From Sandaracinus amylolyticus (GTDB taxonomy: Bacteria > Myxococcota_A > Polyangia > Polyangiales > Sandaracinaceae), in assembly GCF_021631985.1 (NCBI RefSeq), contig NZ_CP070225.1, forward strand, positions 1,426,001-1,490,000: a stretch of 64,000 bases of DNA, given 5' to 3'. Shown here one piece after another: positions 40,166 through 49,700 of the stretch. Under the pieces are notes generated by a model. It saw only the letters and a list, made by a program, of their open reading frames with translations. It searched no databases and was not told where the DNA came from. Within the stretch, counting starts at the first letter, position 1. Every line of letters begins with the position of its first letter. The translations under genes were made by a program, and so were the position numbers.

Positions 40166-41703
40166 GCGCGCTTCCGCGCCATCATCGCGACCACGACGCC
40201 GACCCCGAGCGCGATCACCACGCGCGCCGCGGACCACAGCGGATCCCAGTGACCGGGGCGCAGAAGCGCGACCACCGACCACACGCGCGACGCGATCTCC
40301 ATCGCGCCGTACGTGAACACGCCCGCGCCGAGCGCGGTCCACGCACGCGCGCCCACCGCCTCGATCGCCGGCGCGCTGCGCCATGCACCGCGAAGCGCGC
40401 GCGTGCTGCCCGCGAGCGCCGCCGCGAGCGCGACGAGCGCACCGAGCACCACGAGCACCAGCTCCGCGTCGTGGATCTGCGCGCCCTCGCGCAAGCCGTC
40501 GACGAGCAGCGCGAGGAACGTGCCCACACCGAGCCCCACGCCGAGCGACGCGCTCACCGCGCCGCCGATCGCGAGGGGCCGCGCCCACTTCGCGCGCCGG
40601 TTGATCGACTTCGTGCGCGCCGCGCTGATCGGGCGCACGTCGTCGGTGATCACGGTGCTCGTGCCGCCGGCGTCGAACACGGCGATCGCGTGCTCCATCT
40701 CGTCGATGCTCGCGAAGCGCGCCTCGGGATCGCGCGCCATCGCGCGCTCGATCACCGCCTCGACGCCCTCGGGGATCGCGGGCTCGATCGTGCGCGCGCG
40801 CTCGGGCGATTCCTCGAGCAGCTTCACCAGCGTGACGCTCGCGTCGGCCGAGCCGTAGGGCGCGCGACCGGTGAGCATCCGATAGAGCAGGGCGCCCGCC
40901 GAGTACACGTCGCTGCGCGCGTCGACGTTCGCCGATCCGCGCGCCTGCTCCGGCGACATGTACGCGGGCGTCCCGACGATCGCGCCGGTGCCCGTGAGCT
41001 CCGCGTCGCCGCCGATCTTCGCGACGCCGAAGTCGAGGATCTTCAGCGTCACGCCGCCCGCGGGATCGCGCGCGAGGAAGAGGTTCGACGGCTTCAGATC
41101 GCGATGCACCACGCCGCGCGCGTGGGCCGCCGCGAGGCCGCGGCACACCTGCCGGAACAAGCGGATCGCCCGCGGCGCCGAGAGCTTCGTCTCGCGCGCG
41201 AGGTGCTGCTCGAGATCCTCGCCCTCGAGCTTCTCCGCGACGATGCACGGACGACCATCGGGCGTGCGCAGCACGTCGACGACGTCGACCACGTGATCGC
41301 TGCGCACCTGGCTCATCGCGCGCGCCTCGCGATCGAAGCGCGCGAGCAGATCCTCGCGCCACGCGAAGCCGTGGTGGATCACCTTGACCGCGTAGCGCCG
41401 CTCGAGCCGCAGGTGCTCGGCCTCGTACACGAGGCCCATGCCTCCCTCGCCGAGCCGCGATCGCACCCGGAAGGTGCCCGCGAGCACCGCGCCGAGCATG
41501 GGATCCTCGACGCCCGGTGGCAGGCTGCCGAGCGGGGTGCCGTCGCTGGGGCACACCCGATAGCTGGTGGGGTGCGTCGCGCCGCACGTCGCGCATCGCA
41601 GCTCCCCGGGCGAGGTGCTGGCGCTGCCGAGCGCATTGGGCTTGGCGAGCACCGTGGCGTCGTTCGACGCACCCGTCGCAGTCAACGCAGCGCCTCCTCG
41701 CAC
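40162..41703 (-). CDS. Ser/Thr kinase with N-terminal zinc ribbon and four membrane helices
   Basis: 513 residues. A zinc-ribbon-like segment (Cys37, Cys40, Cys51; C-A-T-C-G-A-T-H-P-T-S-Y) resembles that of the kinase at 9330. The kinase domain follows: G-E-G-G-M-G (85-90), Lys107, H-R-D-L-K-P-S-N, D-F-G, M-S-P-E-Q-A-R-G. Residues about 375-510 hold about four hydrophobic helices. The GTG at 41703 is the longest start. A TTG at 41685 has GGAGG in good position and may be the true one (about 507 residues). Its stop overlaps the AraC gene. Confidence 0.88.
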   Translation of the reverse strand: MRGGAALTATGASNDATVLAKPNALGSASTSPGELRCATCGATHPTSYRVCPSDGTPLGSLPPGVEDPMLGAVLAGTFRVRSRLGEGGMGLVYEAEHLRLERRYAVKVIHHGFAWREDLLARFDREARAMSQVRSDHVVDVVDVLRTPDGRPCIVAEKLEGEDLEQHLARETKLSAPRAIRLFRQVCRGLAAAHARGVVHRDLKPSNLFLARDPAGGVTLKILDFGVAKIGGDAELTGTGAIVGTPAYMSPEQARGSANVDARSDVYSAGALLYRMLTGRAPYGSADASVTLVKLLEESPERARTIEPAIPEGVEAVIERAMARDPEARFASIDEMEHAIAVFDAGGTSTVITDDVRPISAARTKSINRRAKWARPLAIGGAVSASLGVGLGVGTFLALLVDGLREGAQIHDAELVLVVLGALVALAAALAGSTRALRGAWRSAPAIEAVGARAWTALGAGVFTYGAMEIASRVWSVVALLRPGHWDPLWSAARVVIALGVGVVVAMMARKRA

Positions 41704-41881
41704 ACGCGGCGATGTAGGCGCCGATCGTCTACCTTCGACGTCGCACGCGCCTCACCACGCAGGAGCCTCCGACAACGCCTCTTGAGCACCGCGGGCACGT
41801 CCACAGTCTAGCGCGACGAGCGCCTCGCGAACGTGTCTTGGTGTCTCTCTGCAACGCTTCGGTGCGAGCGGACGTGATGCC

Positions 41882-42964
41882 TCACTGCTTCTTGCGGCTG
41901 AGCTCGAGCGGGATCGCCCCGCTCGCGTCGAGCTCGTCCGAGGACGCCCCGAAGAGCGCCGCGCGAACGCGCTTCGCCTGCTCCACGTCGAGCGACGAGA
42001 CGCTGCGACGCCCGGTCCCGAGCCCGAGCCGCTCGCGCGCCTCGCGCACGTCGTTCGCGATCGCGTGCATGTCCGGCGGCTCGTCGAGGTGATCGCGCAG
42101 CACGCGGCGAAGCGCGACGCCCATCGAGCGCACGTCGGGGAAGCGACTCGCCGGGTCGCGCGCGAGCGCGGTGTGGACGATCTCGGCGAGCGCGGTCGGC
42201 ACGTCGGGACGGATCGCCATGATCGGCGGCACGCTCGCGCGGGCCACCTTCTGCAGGATCTCGACGTCGCTCGCGCCCTCGAACAGTCGCTCTCCCGCGA
42301 GCGTCTCCCAGAGCACGATGCCCACGCCGAAGAGATCGGTGAGCGCCGACGGCGGATGATCGAGCGTGAGCTCCGGCGCGAGGTAGCCGAGCTTGCCCTT
42401 CACCGTGCCGGGGTTCGTCACGCGCGCGCGATCGGTCGCCCGCGCGAGGCCGAAGTCGGTGATCTTCACCGCGCCGTTCACCGCGAGCATCACGTTCTGC
42501 GGCGTCACGTCGCGGTGGAAGATCGGCGCAGCATCGCCGTCGGGCGTCTCGCGGGTGTGCGCCGCGTGCAGCCCGCGCAGCACTTCCACCACGATCGCCA
42601 CCGCGGTCGGCCACGCGACCTGCTCCTCCACGAGCGCGTGCGCGTGCACGAGGCGGCGCAGGTCGAGCCCCTCGACCCACTCCATCACGAGGTAGTGGCC
42701 GTGCTCGTCGCTCCCGAAGTCGTGGATGTGCACGATGTTCGGGTGGTCGAGCGTGGCGTTCACGCGCGCTTCCTCGACGAACATCGCGACGAACTGTGGG
42801 TCCACGGCCAGCGCCGGGTGCGCGCGCTTGAGGGCCACCGGGCGCTCGAAGCCCTCGGCGCCGAGCGTGATCGCACGCCAGACGGTCGCCATCCCGCCCT
42901 CGCCGGCGCGCTCGACGAGCTCGTACTTCCCGGCGATCCGCCGCCCCGGTTGGTCCCGCCCCAC
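41882..42964 (-). CDS. Ser/Thr protein kinase, soluble
   Basis: 360 residues, with no membrane helix. The kinase domain starts at once: G-K-Y-E-L-V-E-R-A-G-E-G-G-M-A-T-V, ATP lysine 46, catalytic H-R-D-V-T-P-Q-N (Thr instead of the catalytic-loop Lys), D-F-G, K-G-K-L-G-Y-L-A-P-E. A charged, Ser-containing C-terminal tail of about 75 residues follows. The GTG start is at 42964. It is divergent from a close paralogue across about 116 bp; the two share the order and wording of most kinase motifs, so they probably arose by duplication. Confidence 0.88.
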   Translation of the reverse strand: MGRDQPGRRIAGKYELVERAGEGGMATVWRAITLGAEGFERPVALKRAHPALAVDPQFVAMFVEEARVNATLDHPNIVHIHDFGSDEHGHYLVMEWVEGLDLRRLVHAHALVEEQVAWPTAVAIVVEVLRGLHAAHTRETPDGDAAPIFHRDVTPQNVMLAVNGAVKITDFGLARATDRARVTNPGTVKGKLGYLAPELTLDHPPSALTDLFGVGIVLWETLAGERLFEGASDVEILQKVARASVPPIMAIRPDVPTALAEIVHTALARDPASRFPDVRSMGVALRRVLRDHLDEPPDMHAIANDVREARERLGLGTGRRSVSSLDVEQAKRVRAALFGASSDELDASGAIPLELSRKKQ

Positions 42965-43080
42965 GACGAGCGAGGATACCAGCCTCGTGAGCCCGCGCAG
43001 TCGATGATCCCCCGGCCATTTCGTTCATCGCTGAAATGCCGCCGCGGATCAGGTACGCTGGCGCTCGCAGGCTGGAGCGG

Positions 43081-44319
43081 ATGGCGGTCGACGCGCCGGG
43101 CAGGATCATCGCGGGGAAGTACGAGCTCGTCTCTCCCGCAGGCGAAGGCGGCATGGCCGTCGTGTGGAAGGCGCTGGCGCGCGGCGCCGGGAGCTTCCAG
43201 CGTCCCGTCGCGATCAAGCGCATCCAGCACGCGAAGCACGCGGACCCGAGCTTCGTGCGGATGTTCGAGGAGGAAGCCCGCGTCGGCTCCGAGCTCCATC
43301 ACCCGAACGTCGTGCAGATCCTCGACTTCGGCATGGACGAGGAGGGCGGCTACTACCTCGTGATGGAGTGGATCGAGGGCCTGGACATGTTCCAGTGGGT
43401 CCGCTCGTTCCCGAAGGGTCTGCGCGAGACCCCATGGCCGCTGGTCGCCGCGATCGGCATCGAGGTGTGCCGCGCCCTCGCTGCGGCGCACGAGCGCGTC
43501 GACGCGCGCGGGCAGATCGTGCCGGTCTACCACCGCGACGTGTCGCCCTCGAACGTGCTGCTCGGCGTGAGCGGCGTCGTGAAGCTCACGGACTTCGGCC
43601 TCGCGCGGGCGATGGATCGCGCGAGCATGACGCGGCCCAACGTCATCAAGGGCAAGCTCGCGTACTGCGCGCCCGAGCTGATCAGCGGCGCGAAGCCGAG
43701 CGCGCAGTCGGATCTGTTCGCGCTCGGCGTGGTGCTCTGGGAGGCGCTCGCGCAGAAGCGTCTCTTCACCGGGAAGAACGATCTCGAGGTGCTGCTCGCG
43801 GTGCGCAAGGGCGACGTGCCGCGGCTCTCGGATTTGCGGCCCGACCTGCCGCACTCGCTCGCGCTCGCGGTGCACACGGCGCTCGAGACGCAGCCCGACA
43901 CGCGGTTCGAGAACGCGAAGTCGATGGCGCGCGCGCTCGCCGCGGTGCTGCGTGCGGAGGCGGAGCACGCGGATGCCGAGCCGCTCGGCGCGAGCGTGCG
44001 CGCGGCGCGTGTGAGGCTGGGCAAGGACGCGCCCGAGGGCGCACCGCAGCCGGTGCTCGAGGCGCCGACGCCGAAGCTCGGCGCGCCCGCGCTCACGCCG
44101 GTGTCGGAGCCGAGCGCGCAGGAGATCTCGCTCACCGAGCTCGAGGCGGTCGAGACGCCGACCGTGCTGCCCGCGGAGAGCGCGAGCATGTCGGTCGAGA
44201 AGGCACCGAACAAGACGGTCCCGGGATCGCCCGCGGTGCTGTCGCCGGCGCCCAGGGGGTTGTGGCAGAGCGATGATCGAAGCGTCGCGGAGCCGCTGCC
44301 CCTCGTGAAGAAGAAGTAG
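43081..44319 (+). CDS. Ser/Thr protein kinase, soluble, paralogue of the divergent kinase
   Basis: 412 residues. The kinase domain is at about 12-280: G-K-Y-E-L-V-S-P-A-G-E-G-G-M-A-V-V, Lys46, H-R-D-V-S-P-S-N (no catalytic-loop Lys), D-F-G-L-A-R-A, K-G-K-L-A-Y-C-A-P-E. A Pro/Ala/Glu-rich disordered tail (about 300-412) ends in three Lys. No membrane segment. The start is the ATG at 43081, with GGAG 5-8 bases upstream; an in-frame extension to 43036 would run through the promoter region. A 9-bp hairpin (44359-44386) lies 40 bases after the stop. Confidence 0.88.
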   Translation: MAVDAPGRIIAGKYELVSPAGEGGMAVVWKALARGAGSFQRPVAIKRIQHAKHADPSFVRMFEEEARVGSELHHPNVVQILDFGMDEEGGYYLVMEWIEGLDMFQWVRSFPKGLRETPWPLVAAIGIEVCRALAAAHERVDARGQIVPVYHRDVSPSNVLLGVSGVVKLTDFGLARAMDRASMTRPNVIKGKLAYCAPELISGAKPSAQSDLFALGVVLWEALAQKRLFTGKNDLEVLLAVRKGDVPRLSDLRPDLPHSLALAVHTALETQPDTRFENAKSMARALAAVLRAEAEHADAEPLGASVRAARVRLGKDAPEGAPQPVLEAPTPKLGAPALTPVSEPSAQEISLTELEAVETPTVLPAESASMSVEKAPNKTVPGSPAVLSPAPRGLWQSDDRSVAEPLPLVKKK

Positions 44320-44358
44320 CTCGTCGGGGCAACGGCCGAGCACGCGCAGGCGGCACGA

Positions 44359-44386
44359 GGGACGTGCACGGGCACGAGCACGTCCC
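44359..44386 (+). terminator. Possible terminator hairpin after kinase gene
   Basis: GGGACGTGC (44359-44367) pairs perfectly with GCACGTCCC (44378-44386) around a 10-nt loop, 40 bases after the kinase stop. No T-tract follows. The rest of the 213-bp gap 44320-44532 shows no gene. Confidence 0.35.
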
Positions 44387-44532
44387 GATCGTGTGCGCGA
44401 TCGAGTCGGTGACGTCGCGAGCGAGCTCTCGGAGGGTCGCGCCGGTCCATCGTGACCTCGCCTGGCTGCGATCGATGCATCCGGCTGGCGGCCACTGTCG
44501 GGACGCGTCGCGTTCGATCATGATCCGGCCTC

Positions 44533-45753
44533 ATGGCACCAGCCGTCGCCCGAGCCGCGTTGGATCCGTCGTCGCGTAGGATCGCTTCCCTCGCGAGAAC
44601 GCTGCTCGTCGGGTCGCTGACACTCGCGGGCTGCGAGTGCGGCGCCCGCACCGGCGTCCTCATCCCCGACGCCACCTACCCCGACGCGTCGTTCGTCGAC
44701 GCAGCGGCGGCCGCGTGCGGGCCCGAGCACCCCGACGTCGCGTGCGTGCCCGGCGGGGCGTTCGAACTCGCGCGCTATTGGTGGTACGGCGAGCAGCCCG
44801 CTCCGTCGGAGATCGAGCCGTCGCCGGTCGCTCCGGCGATCCTTCCGACGTTCTGGCTCGATCGCACCGAGGTCACCGCGGACGCGTACGAAGCTGCGGT
44901 GCGCGCCGGGGTCGTGCCCGCGCCGCCCGACGACTGCGGGGTGCGCTTCGTGCTCGGCGTCGACCCCGACACCGGTGTCGTCGACAGCGTGCCGGAGTCG
45001 TCCGGATGGCACGCTGGCGTCCCCGGCGACGCGCGCCGCGACCAGCCCGTCGTGTGCGTCACGCGCGAAGAGGCTCAGGCGTTCTGCGAGAGCGAGGGAG
45101 GACGCTTGCCGCTCGCGCCCGAGCTCATGAAAGCAGCGCGCGGCGTCGGACCCGCGCCGCGGCGGTTTCCCTGGGGCGACGCGGCGCCCACGCGCGATCA
45201 CGGGTGGGCGCTCCCCGACGGCGGCGAGCGATGGTGGATCGAGCACGCGATCGTGGGGCTCTGGTGGGGCGAGCCGGATCCCGTGCGCGAGACCCGCGCA
45301 GTCGGCGCCGCGCCGCTCGGGGTGAGCCCGTACGGCGCGCTCGACCTGAGCGGGAACGTGAGCGAGCACCTCTTCGACTGTGTCGTCGATCTCGAGACCT
45401 CGTATGGCCGGTCCACCGAGCTCGTCGAGATCACACATCCCGTGTGGCGCGCCGAATGTCCGCCGTCGCGCGGGCGTCCGACGCTCCTCGTCGCGGGAAG
45501 CAATTGGGCCTCGACCACGGTCGGCGCGCTGTCGTTCGGCGTGATCCAGCTCGTGCGGCTGCCGAACGAGGTCCACGAGCTCAGCAACGTCGGTGCGAGC
45601 GTTCCGCTCCAGTATCCAGGCCTGCAGTTCGCCGGCTCGTTCGTTCCGGCGGAGATGCCCGCGGACCCGAGCGATGTGCCGTCCGAGGCCGCGCGCCGCT
45701 CCTGGTTCGTCGGGTTCCGCTGCGCGTACGACGTCGCGCCCGCGTCGCGCTGA
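44533..45753 (+). CDS. Lipoprotein with formylglycine-generating-enzyme-like (SUMF1) fold
   Basis: 406 residues. An N-terminal basic, hydrophobic signal leads to L-T-L-A-G-C (Cys33), a lipobox. The body has the FGE-sulfatase layout: V-P-G-G-A-F-E-L, F-W-L-D-R-T-E-V-T-A-D-A-Y, the cluster G-R-L-P-L-A-P-E-L-M-K-A-A, F-P-W-G-D, D-L-S-G-N-V-S-E and the final G-F-R-C-A-Y. The catalytic Cys pair of true FGE is not visible near the C-terminus, so it is probably a binding or structural relative, as in many myxobacterial lipoproteins. Convergent with cydB at a 1-bp gap. Confidence 0.8.
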   Translation: MAPAVARAALDPSSRRIASLARTLLVGSLTLAGCECGARTGVLIPDATYPDASFVDAAAAACGPEHPDVACVPGGAFELARYWWYGEQPAPSEIEPSPVAPAILPTFWLDRTEVTADAYEAAVRAGVVPAPPDDCGVRFVLGVDPDTGVVDSVPESSGWHAGVPGDARRDQPVVCVTREEAQAFCESEGGRLPLAPELMKAARGVGPAPRRFPWGDAAPTRDHGWALPDGGERWWIEHAIVGLWWGEPDPVRETRAVGAAPLGVSPYGALDLSGNVSEHLFDCVVDLETSYGRSTELVEITHPVWRAECPPSRGRPTLLVAGSNWASTTVGALSFGVIQLVRLPNEVHELSNVGASVPLQYPGLQFAGSFVPAEMPADPSDVPSEAARRSWFVGFRCAYDVAPASR

Positions 45754-45754
45754 C

Positions 45755-46777
45755 TCAGTAGCTGTTCTCTCCGAGCCGCACTTTCCCGCGGAAGATCCAG
45801 TAGACGATCCCCGTGTAGCTCGCGACGAGCGGCATCCCGAGCAGCGCGACGATCTGCATGATCCCGAGCGTCCTCTGGCTCGACGCGGCCTCCCACACGT
45901 CGATGCCGCGCGTCGGGTCGCTGCTCGCGAACGCGAAGTACGGGAACATCGCGATGCCGAACAAGAAGCAGAGCGCGGCGATCGTGCAGCACGACGACAC
46001 GAACGCGTAGAACGGGCGCGCCTGATGGATCGCGCGCGGGATGTTCGCGACCGCGAGCACGTGCAGCCCGACGATCACCCACGCGATCGGCCAGCGCGCG
46101 AAGTTGCGCGTCACGTGCGGCGCGAGCACGAGCGTCGCGATCGTCACGCCCACCCACGCGACGAGGAAGACGCCGAACGCGCGCCACATCCAACCGTGCA
46201 CGCGCGCCTGCATCTCGCCCTCGGTCTTGAGATACAGGTAGATCGCGCCGTGCATCGCCGCGCCCGCGACCGCGAGCACGCCGACCGCGACGGGGTAGGG
46301 CGTGAACAGGGAGACGAGCGGCGCGTGGATCACCTCGCGCTCGTCGATCGGCAGTCCGACGATCAGATTGCCCGCGAGCAATCCGAACAAGAACGTCGTC
46401 AGCGTGCTCGCCGCGCAGAACGAGAAGTCCCAATAGGCACGCCACCAACGCTCTTTGCGCTTGCTCCGGAACTCGATCGACACCGCACGTCCGATCAAGA
46501 AGAAGAGCAGCAGATAGAACGGGAAATAGAACGCGCTGAGGATCGACGCGTACGCCTCGGGGAACGCCGCGAACAGCGCGCCTCCGAAGGTCACGAGCCA
46601 GACCTCGTTGCCGTCCCACAGCGGTCCGATGCTGTTGATCGAGAAGCGTCGCTCCAGATCGCCGCGCGCGAAGAGGTGCAGAGTCCCGACACCGAGATCG
46701 AATCCGTCGAGCACCGCATAGACGGTGATCAACACGCCGAGCAGCAGATACCAGAAGACCTCGAGAGGCAGAGTCAC
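45755..46777 (-). CDS. cydB: Cytochrome bd-type quinol oxidase, subunit II
   Basis: 340 residues with about eight or nine hydrophobic helices. The start F-W-Y-L-L-L-G-V-L-I-T-V-Y-A-V-L-D-G-F-D-L-G-V-G is split by the well-known D-G-F-D-L-G motif of CydB, followed by N-S-I-G-P-L-W-D-G-N-E-V-W-L. It makes the terminal oxidase heterodimer with CydA that reduces O2 to water using quinol, with high affinity and cyanide resistance. The GTG start at 46777 overlaps the cydA stop (GTGA), so the subunits are coupled. No cydDC or cydX is adjacent. Confidence 0.96.
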   Translation of the reverse strand: MTLPLEVFWYLLLGVLITVYAVLDGFDLGVGTLHLFARGDLERRFSINSIGPLWDGNEVWLVTFGGALFAAFPEAYASILSAFYFPFYLLLFFLIGRAVSIEFRSKRKERWWRAYWDFSFCAASTLTTFLFGLLAGNLIVGLPIDEREVIHAPLVSLFTPYPVAVGVLAVAGAAMHGAIYLYLKTEGEMQARVHGWMWRAFGVFLVAWVGVTIATLVLAPHVTRNFARWPIAWVIVGLHVLAVANIPRAIHQARPFYAFVSSCCTIAALCFLFGIAMFPYFAFASSDPTRGIDVWEAASSQRTLGIMQIVALLGMPLVASYTGIVYWIFRGKVRLGENSY

Positions 46778-48141
46778 AGCGCCTCCGCTTCGATCGCTGC
46801 GGGATGTGCTTCGGGCGCGTCGGGGCCGTGCTGGATCTTCTCGTTCATCACGAAGACCCAGATCGCGCCGAGCCCGATGTACACGAGCGAGAAGAGGATG
46901 GTCGAGCCGAGCACCTGATCACCCACGATCGTCGGCGACACCGCGTCGCGCGTGCGGAGCAGGCCGTAGACGACCCAGGGCTGACGGCCGACCTCCGCCG
47001 CGACCCACCCCGCTTGGTTCGCGACGTAGGGCCCGATCACCGACACCACGAAGAGCCAGAGCACGCGTCGGTTCGTCCACAACGTGCCGCGCCACCGCAG
47101 CCACAGGCCCCAGAGCGTCAGCACGAGGAAGTACGTGCCGAGCCCGATCATCAGGTGATAGGCGGCGAAGGGCACGACGACGGGCGGTCGATCCTCTTCG
47201 GGGAACGTGTCGAGCGCGCGCACCGGGCGATCGGGATCGCCGTACACGAGCACGCTCAGCATCGCCGGGATCGCGACGCCACCGACGACCTCGCCGCGCG
47301 CTTCGTCGGGATAGCCGACGAGATAGAGCGCAGTGCCGCCCTCTTCGGAGTGGAAGTGCCCTTCGAACGCAGCGAGCTTCGCGGGCTGGTGGGTCGCGAC
47401 CATCTGCGCGTTCGAGTGCCCGGAGAGGAACATCGCGATCGACGTGAGCGCGCCGGTGATCAGCGCGACGCCGAATGCGCGCTTCGCGAGCGACTCGTGC
47501 TCTCGGCGCAGGAGCCACCACGCACAGACGCTCATCACGAAGAACGCGCCGAGGATCAGCGCGCCGAGCAGCGTGTGAGTGAGTCGATCGGCCGAGGACG
47601 GATTGAGCACCATCGCCCAGAAGTCGGTGATCCGCGCGCGCGCCGACTCGCCCTCTCCGACGACGTGGAATCCCGCGGGTGTCTGTTGCCACGAGTTCGC
47701 GACGACGATCCAGACCGCGCTGAAGCACGAGCCGAGGAACACGAGGATCGTCGCGAGGAAGTGCACCGGTGGCGTCACGCGATCCCAGCCGAACACGAGG
47801 ATCGCGAGGAAGCCCGACTCGAGGAAGAACGCGAAGATCCCTTCGGCCGCGAGGGCGGATCCGAACACGTCGCCGACGAAGCGCGAGTAGGTCGCCCAGT
47901 TCGTGCCGAACTCGAACTCCATCACGATGCCGGTCGCGACTCCGACCGCGAAGTTCACCGCGAAGAGGCGCGTGAAGAAGCGCGCTGCGCGCTCCCAGTC
48001 GCGCTCCTTCGTCCAGAGGTAGAGCCCCTCGAGCAGCACGAGCTGCAGGCCGAGCCCGATCGACAGCGGTGGGAACAGGTAGTGGAACATGATCGTCAGC
48101 GCGAACTGCGCGCGCGACAGGGCGACGGGATCGAGCTCCAT
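46774..48141 (-). CDS. cydA: Cytochrome bd-type quinol oxidase, subunit I
   Basis: 455 residues, the short-Q-loop class. Haem ligand His20 (M-F-H-Y-L-F-P-P), haem b558 ligand His189 (D-R-L-T-H-T-L-L-G), and the conserved Glu100/Glu108 pair ([12 protein letters not shown]) agree with the E. coli residues H19, H186, E99 and E107. G-H-S-N-A-Q-M and the Q-P-A-K motif follow. About nine membrane helices. It is first in the cydAB operon; the 164-bp upstream gap is shared with the divergent lipoprotein, where I see no clear FNR- or ArcA-type site. Confidence 0.96.
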   Translation of the reverse strand: MELDPVALSRAQFALTIMFHYLFPPLSIGLGLQLVLLEGLYLWTKERDWERAARFFTRLFAVNFAVGVATGIVMEFEFGTNWATYSRFVGDVFGSALAAEGIFAFFLESGFLAILVFGWDRVTPPVHFLATILVFLGSCFSAVWIVVANSWQQTPAGFHVVGEGESARARITDFWAMVLNPSSADRLTHTLLGALILGAFFVMSVCAWWLLRREHESLAKRAFGVALITGALTSIAMFLSGHSNAQMVATHQPAKLAAFEGHFHSEEGGTALYLVGYPDEARGEVVGGVAIPAMLSVLVYGDPDRPVRALDTFPEEDRPPVVVPFAAYHLMIGLGTYFLVLTLWGLWLRWRGTLWTNRRVLWLFVVSVIGPYVANQAGWVAAEVGRQPWVVYGLLRTRDAVSPTIVGDQVLGSTILFSLVYIGLGAIWVFVMNEKIQHGPDAPEAHPAAIEAEAL

Positions 48142-48305
48142 GCGTCGGTTCTAGAGGTGCTGAATAGCCCCGACGAGGGACCACTCGGGCGAAATCCCTC
48201 GGTGCAGGCGCGTTGTTGTCGGCGCCACGCCGGTACCTAGCTCTCTGGTCATCAACCGACTTCCTTCGAGCGGCCCATTGCCGCCGATACGGGGAGGAGA
48301 AATCG

Positions 48306-48830
48306 ATGTCGAGTGGGATGGGCGCGCGAGCGTGGCTCGCGGTCGTCGCCGCGCTCTTCGCGGTGGCTTGTGGTGACAACGGCGGTGGCGACGTTCCAGC
48401 GGCCGACGGTGGTGGGCTGGGGAGCGAGAGCGACTCGGGCCCCGTGTCGTGCGTCGCGGAGATGGCGAACGCTGCGTCGACGGCGGGCTGCAACGGCGGC
48501 TTCCAGGGCGAGCCCGCGGAGAACGAGCCGGGCGGGCGCTGCACGCCGGGCACGGACGCGATGCCCGCAGGCACGTGCACGACCGAGATGTCGATCTGCA
48601 TGGGTGACCTCACGGGCAGCGGTCAGGGCTGGTGCGTCAACACCTGCGCTCCGCCGGAGACGCTGATCGACATGCAGACCTGCCCCAGCGGATATCGATG
48701 CTTCCGCATGGGCACCGGAGAGGACGCGTTCGGCCTCTGTTATCGCGACTGCGATGCAGAGCATCCGTGTCAGGAAGGCTGGACGTGCAATCCGGAGCTC
48801 GGGCGCTGCGAAGAGACGCCGCCCTCGTGA
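48306..48830 (+). CDS. Cys-rich lipoprotein, paralogue A
   Basis: 174 residues. The signal peptide ends in the lipobox F-A-V-A-C (Cys22), followed by a G/D-rich spacer. The mature part has twelve or so Cys in a pattern shared with the next gene: G-C-N-G, N-E-P-G-G-x-C-T-P-G, C-P-S-G-x-R-C-F, G-x-G-E-D-A, R-D-C-D-A. Probably a surface lipoprotein stabilised by disulfides. The ATG at 48306 has GGGAGGAG 7 bases upstream. A hairpin (48886-48921) follows. Function unknown. Confidence 0.8.
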   Translation: MSSGMGARAWLAVVAALFAVACGDNGGGDVPAADGGGLGSESDSGPVSCVAEMANAASTAGCNGGFQGEPAENEPGGRCTPGTDAMPAGTCTTEMSICMGDLTGSGQGWCVNTCAPPETLIDMQTCPSGYRCFRMGTGEDAFGLCYRDCDAEHPCQEGWTCNPELGRCEETPPS

Positions 48831-48885
48831 ACTGAGCTCTCCAGCGTGCGATCCGGGCCGTGCTCGGGTCGAGCGATGGAATCGA

Positions 48886-48921
48886 GAGGCCGCCGCCGGA
48901 TGAACGTCCGGTGGCGGCCTC
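48886..48921 (+). terminator. Terminator hairpin after lipoprotein A
   Basis: GAGGCCGCCGCCGGA (48886-48900) pairs with TCCGGTGGCGGCCTC (48907-48921), 15 bp with one G-T wobble and a 6-nt loop. It is followed by TTCACGTCTT. It lies 55 bases after the stop codon and resembles the terminator after the paralogue. Confidence 0.65.
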
Positions 48922-49057
48922 TTCACGTCTTCCGTCCGAGCGTGCCAGTCGACGATCCTCACAGTGTCAGTTGCGAGCCCCTCATCGGGCGCTATTTTCG
49001 CGCCTTTTTCGCGATCGAGTTGGAGGGAGCTCGCTCGTTCGCGCGGAGGATGAGGAC

Positions 49058-49675
49058 GTGGCTCGGATTTCAGCAGTGGTTCTTCTCGCGCTCGCGCTCG
49101 TCGCGTGTGGTGACGACGACGGCGCGGACGGCGTCGACGCGGGCGGTGGCACCGACGCGGGCGCGATCGACGCGGGCCCGCGTCCCGACTCGGGTGGCGG
49201 CTCGGGCGATTCGTGCGCGGAGGACGAAGATCCGGTGGCGACGGTCGGCTGCAATGGGTGGGCGAGCGGCACGCCGGCGGCGAACGAGCCGGGCGGGACG
49301 TGCACGCCGGGCGGCGAGTCCGATCCAGGCGGCAGCTGCACGTCGGCGACGGGGTTCTGCGCGGCCGAGGACGGCGCGACCGAGGGCACCTGCCTCGCGG
49401 TCTGCACGCCGGCGGCGACGTACGTGTCGCGCGGCGAGTGTCCCTCGGGCCACCGCTGCTTCACGCTCGGCGAGGGCGAGGACGCGATCGGCATCTGCTT
49501 CCGCGACTGCGACGCGACGCACGCGTGCCCGACCGGTCAGGAGTGCGACGACGAGGGCTCGTGCGTCGACATCGAGACCGATGGCGGCGTCGAGATGACC
49601 GATGCAGGCGTCGAGATGAGCGATGCAGGCGTCGAGGCCGACGCGGGCACGGACGCGGGCACCACGACCGAGTGA
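49058..49675 (+). CDS. Cys-rich lipoprotein, paralogue B
   Basis: 205 residues. The signal ends in lipobox A-L-V-A-C (Cys16), followed by acidic D-D-D-G-A-D and D-A-G repeats. The Cys pattern (G-C-N-G-W, N-E-P-G-G-T-C-T-P-G, C-P-S-G-H-R-C-F, G-E-G-E-D-A-I-G-I-C-F-R-D-C-D-A-T-H split at Cys) matches paralogue A. It has an extra C-terminal tail of D-A-G-V-E-M type repeats. The GTG start at 49058 has AGGATGAGG just upstream; a longer frame start lacks a signal. It is followed by a strong terminator. The 227-bp gap before it holds only the hairpin at 48886. Confidence 0.75.
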   Translation: MARISAVVLLALALVACGDDDGADGVDAGGGTDAGAIDAGPRPDSGGGSGDSCAEDEDPVATVGCNGWASGTPAANEPGGTCTPGGESDPGGSCTSATGFCAAEDGATEGTCLAVCTPAATYVSRGECPSGHRCFTLGEGEDAIGICFRDCDATHACPTGQECDDEGSCVDIETDGGVEMTDAGVEMSDAGVEADAGTDAGTTTE

Positions 49676-49700
49676 TCGCGGTCGAGTGACCGAAAACGAA

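Noticed and set aside
44533-45753. Active formylglycine-generating enzyme
   Set aside because: The C-terminal catalytic Cys pair is not visible, the protein is a predicted lipoprotein, and no sulfatase is nearby.
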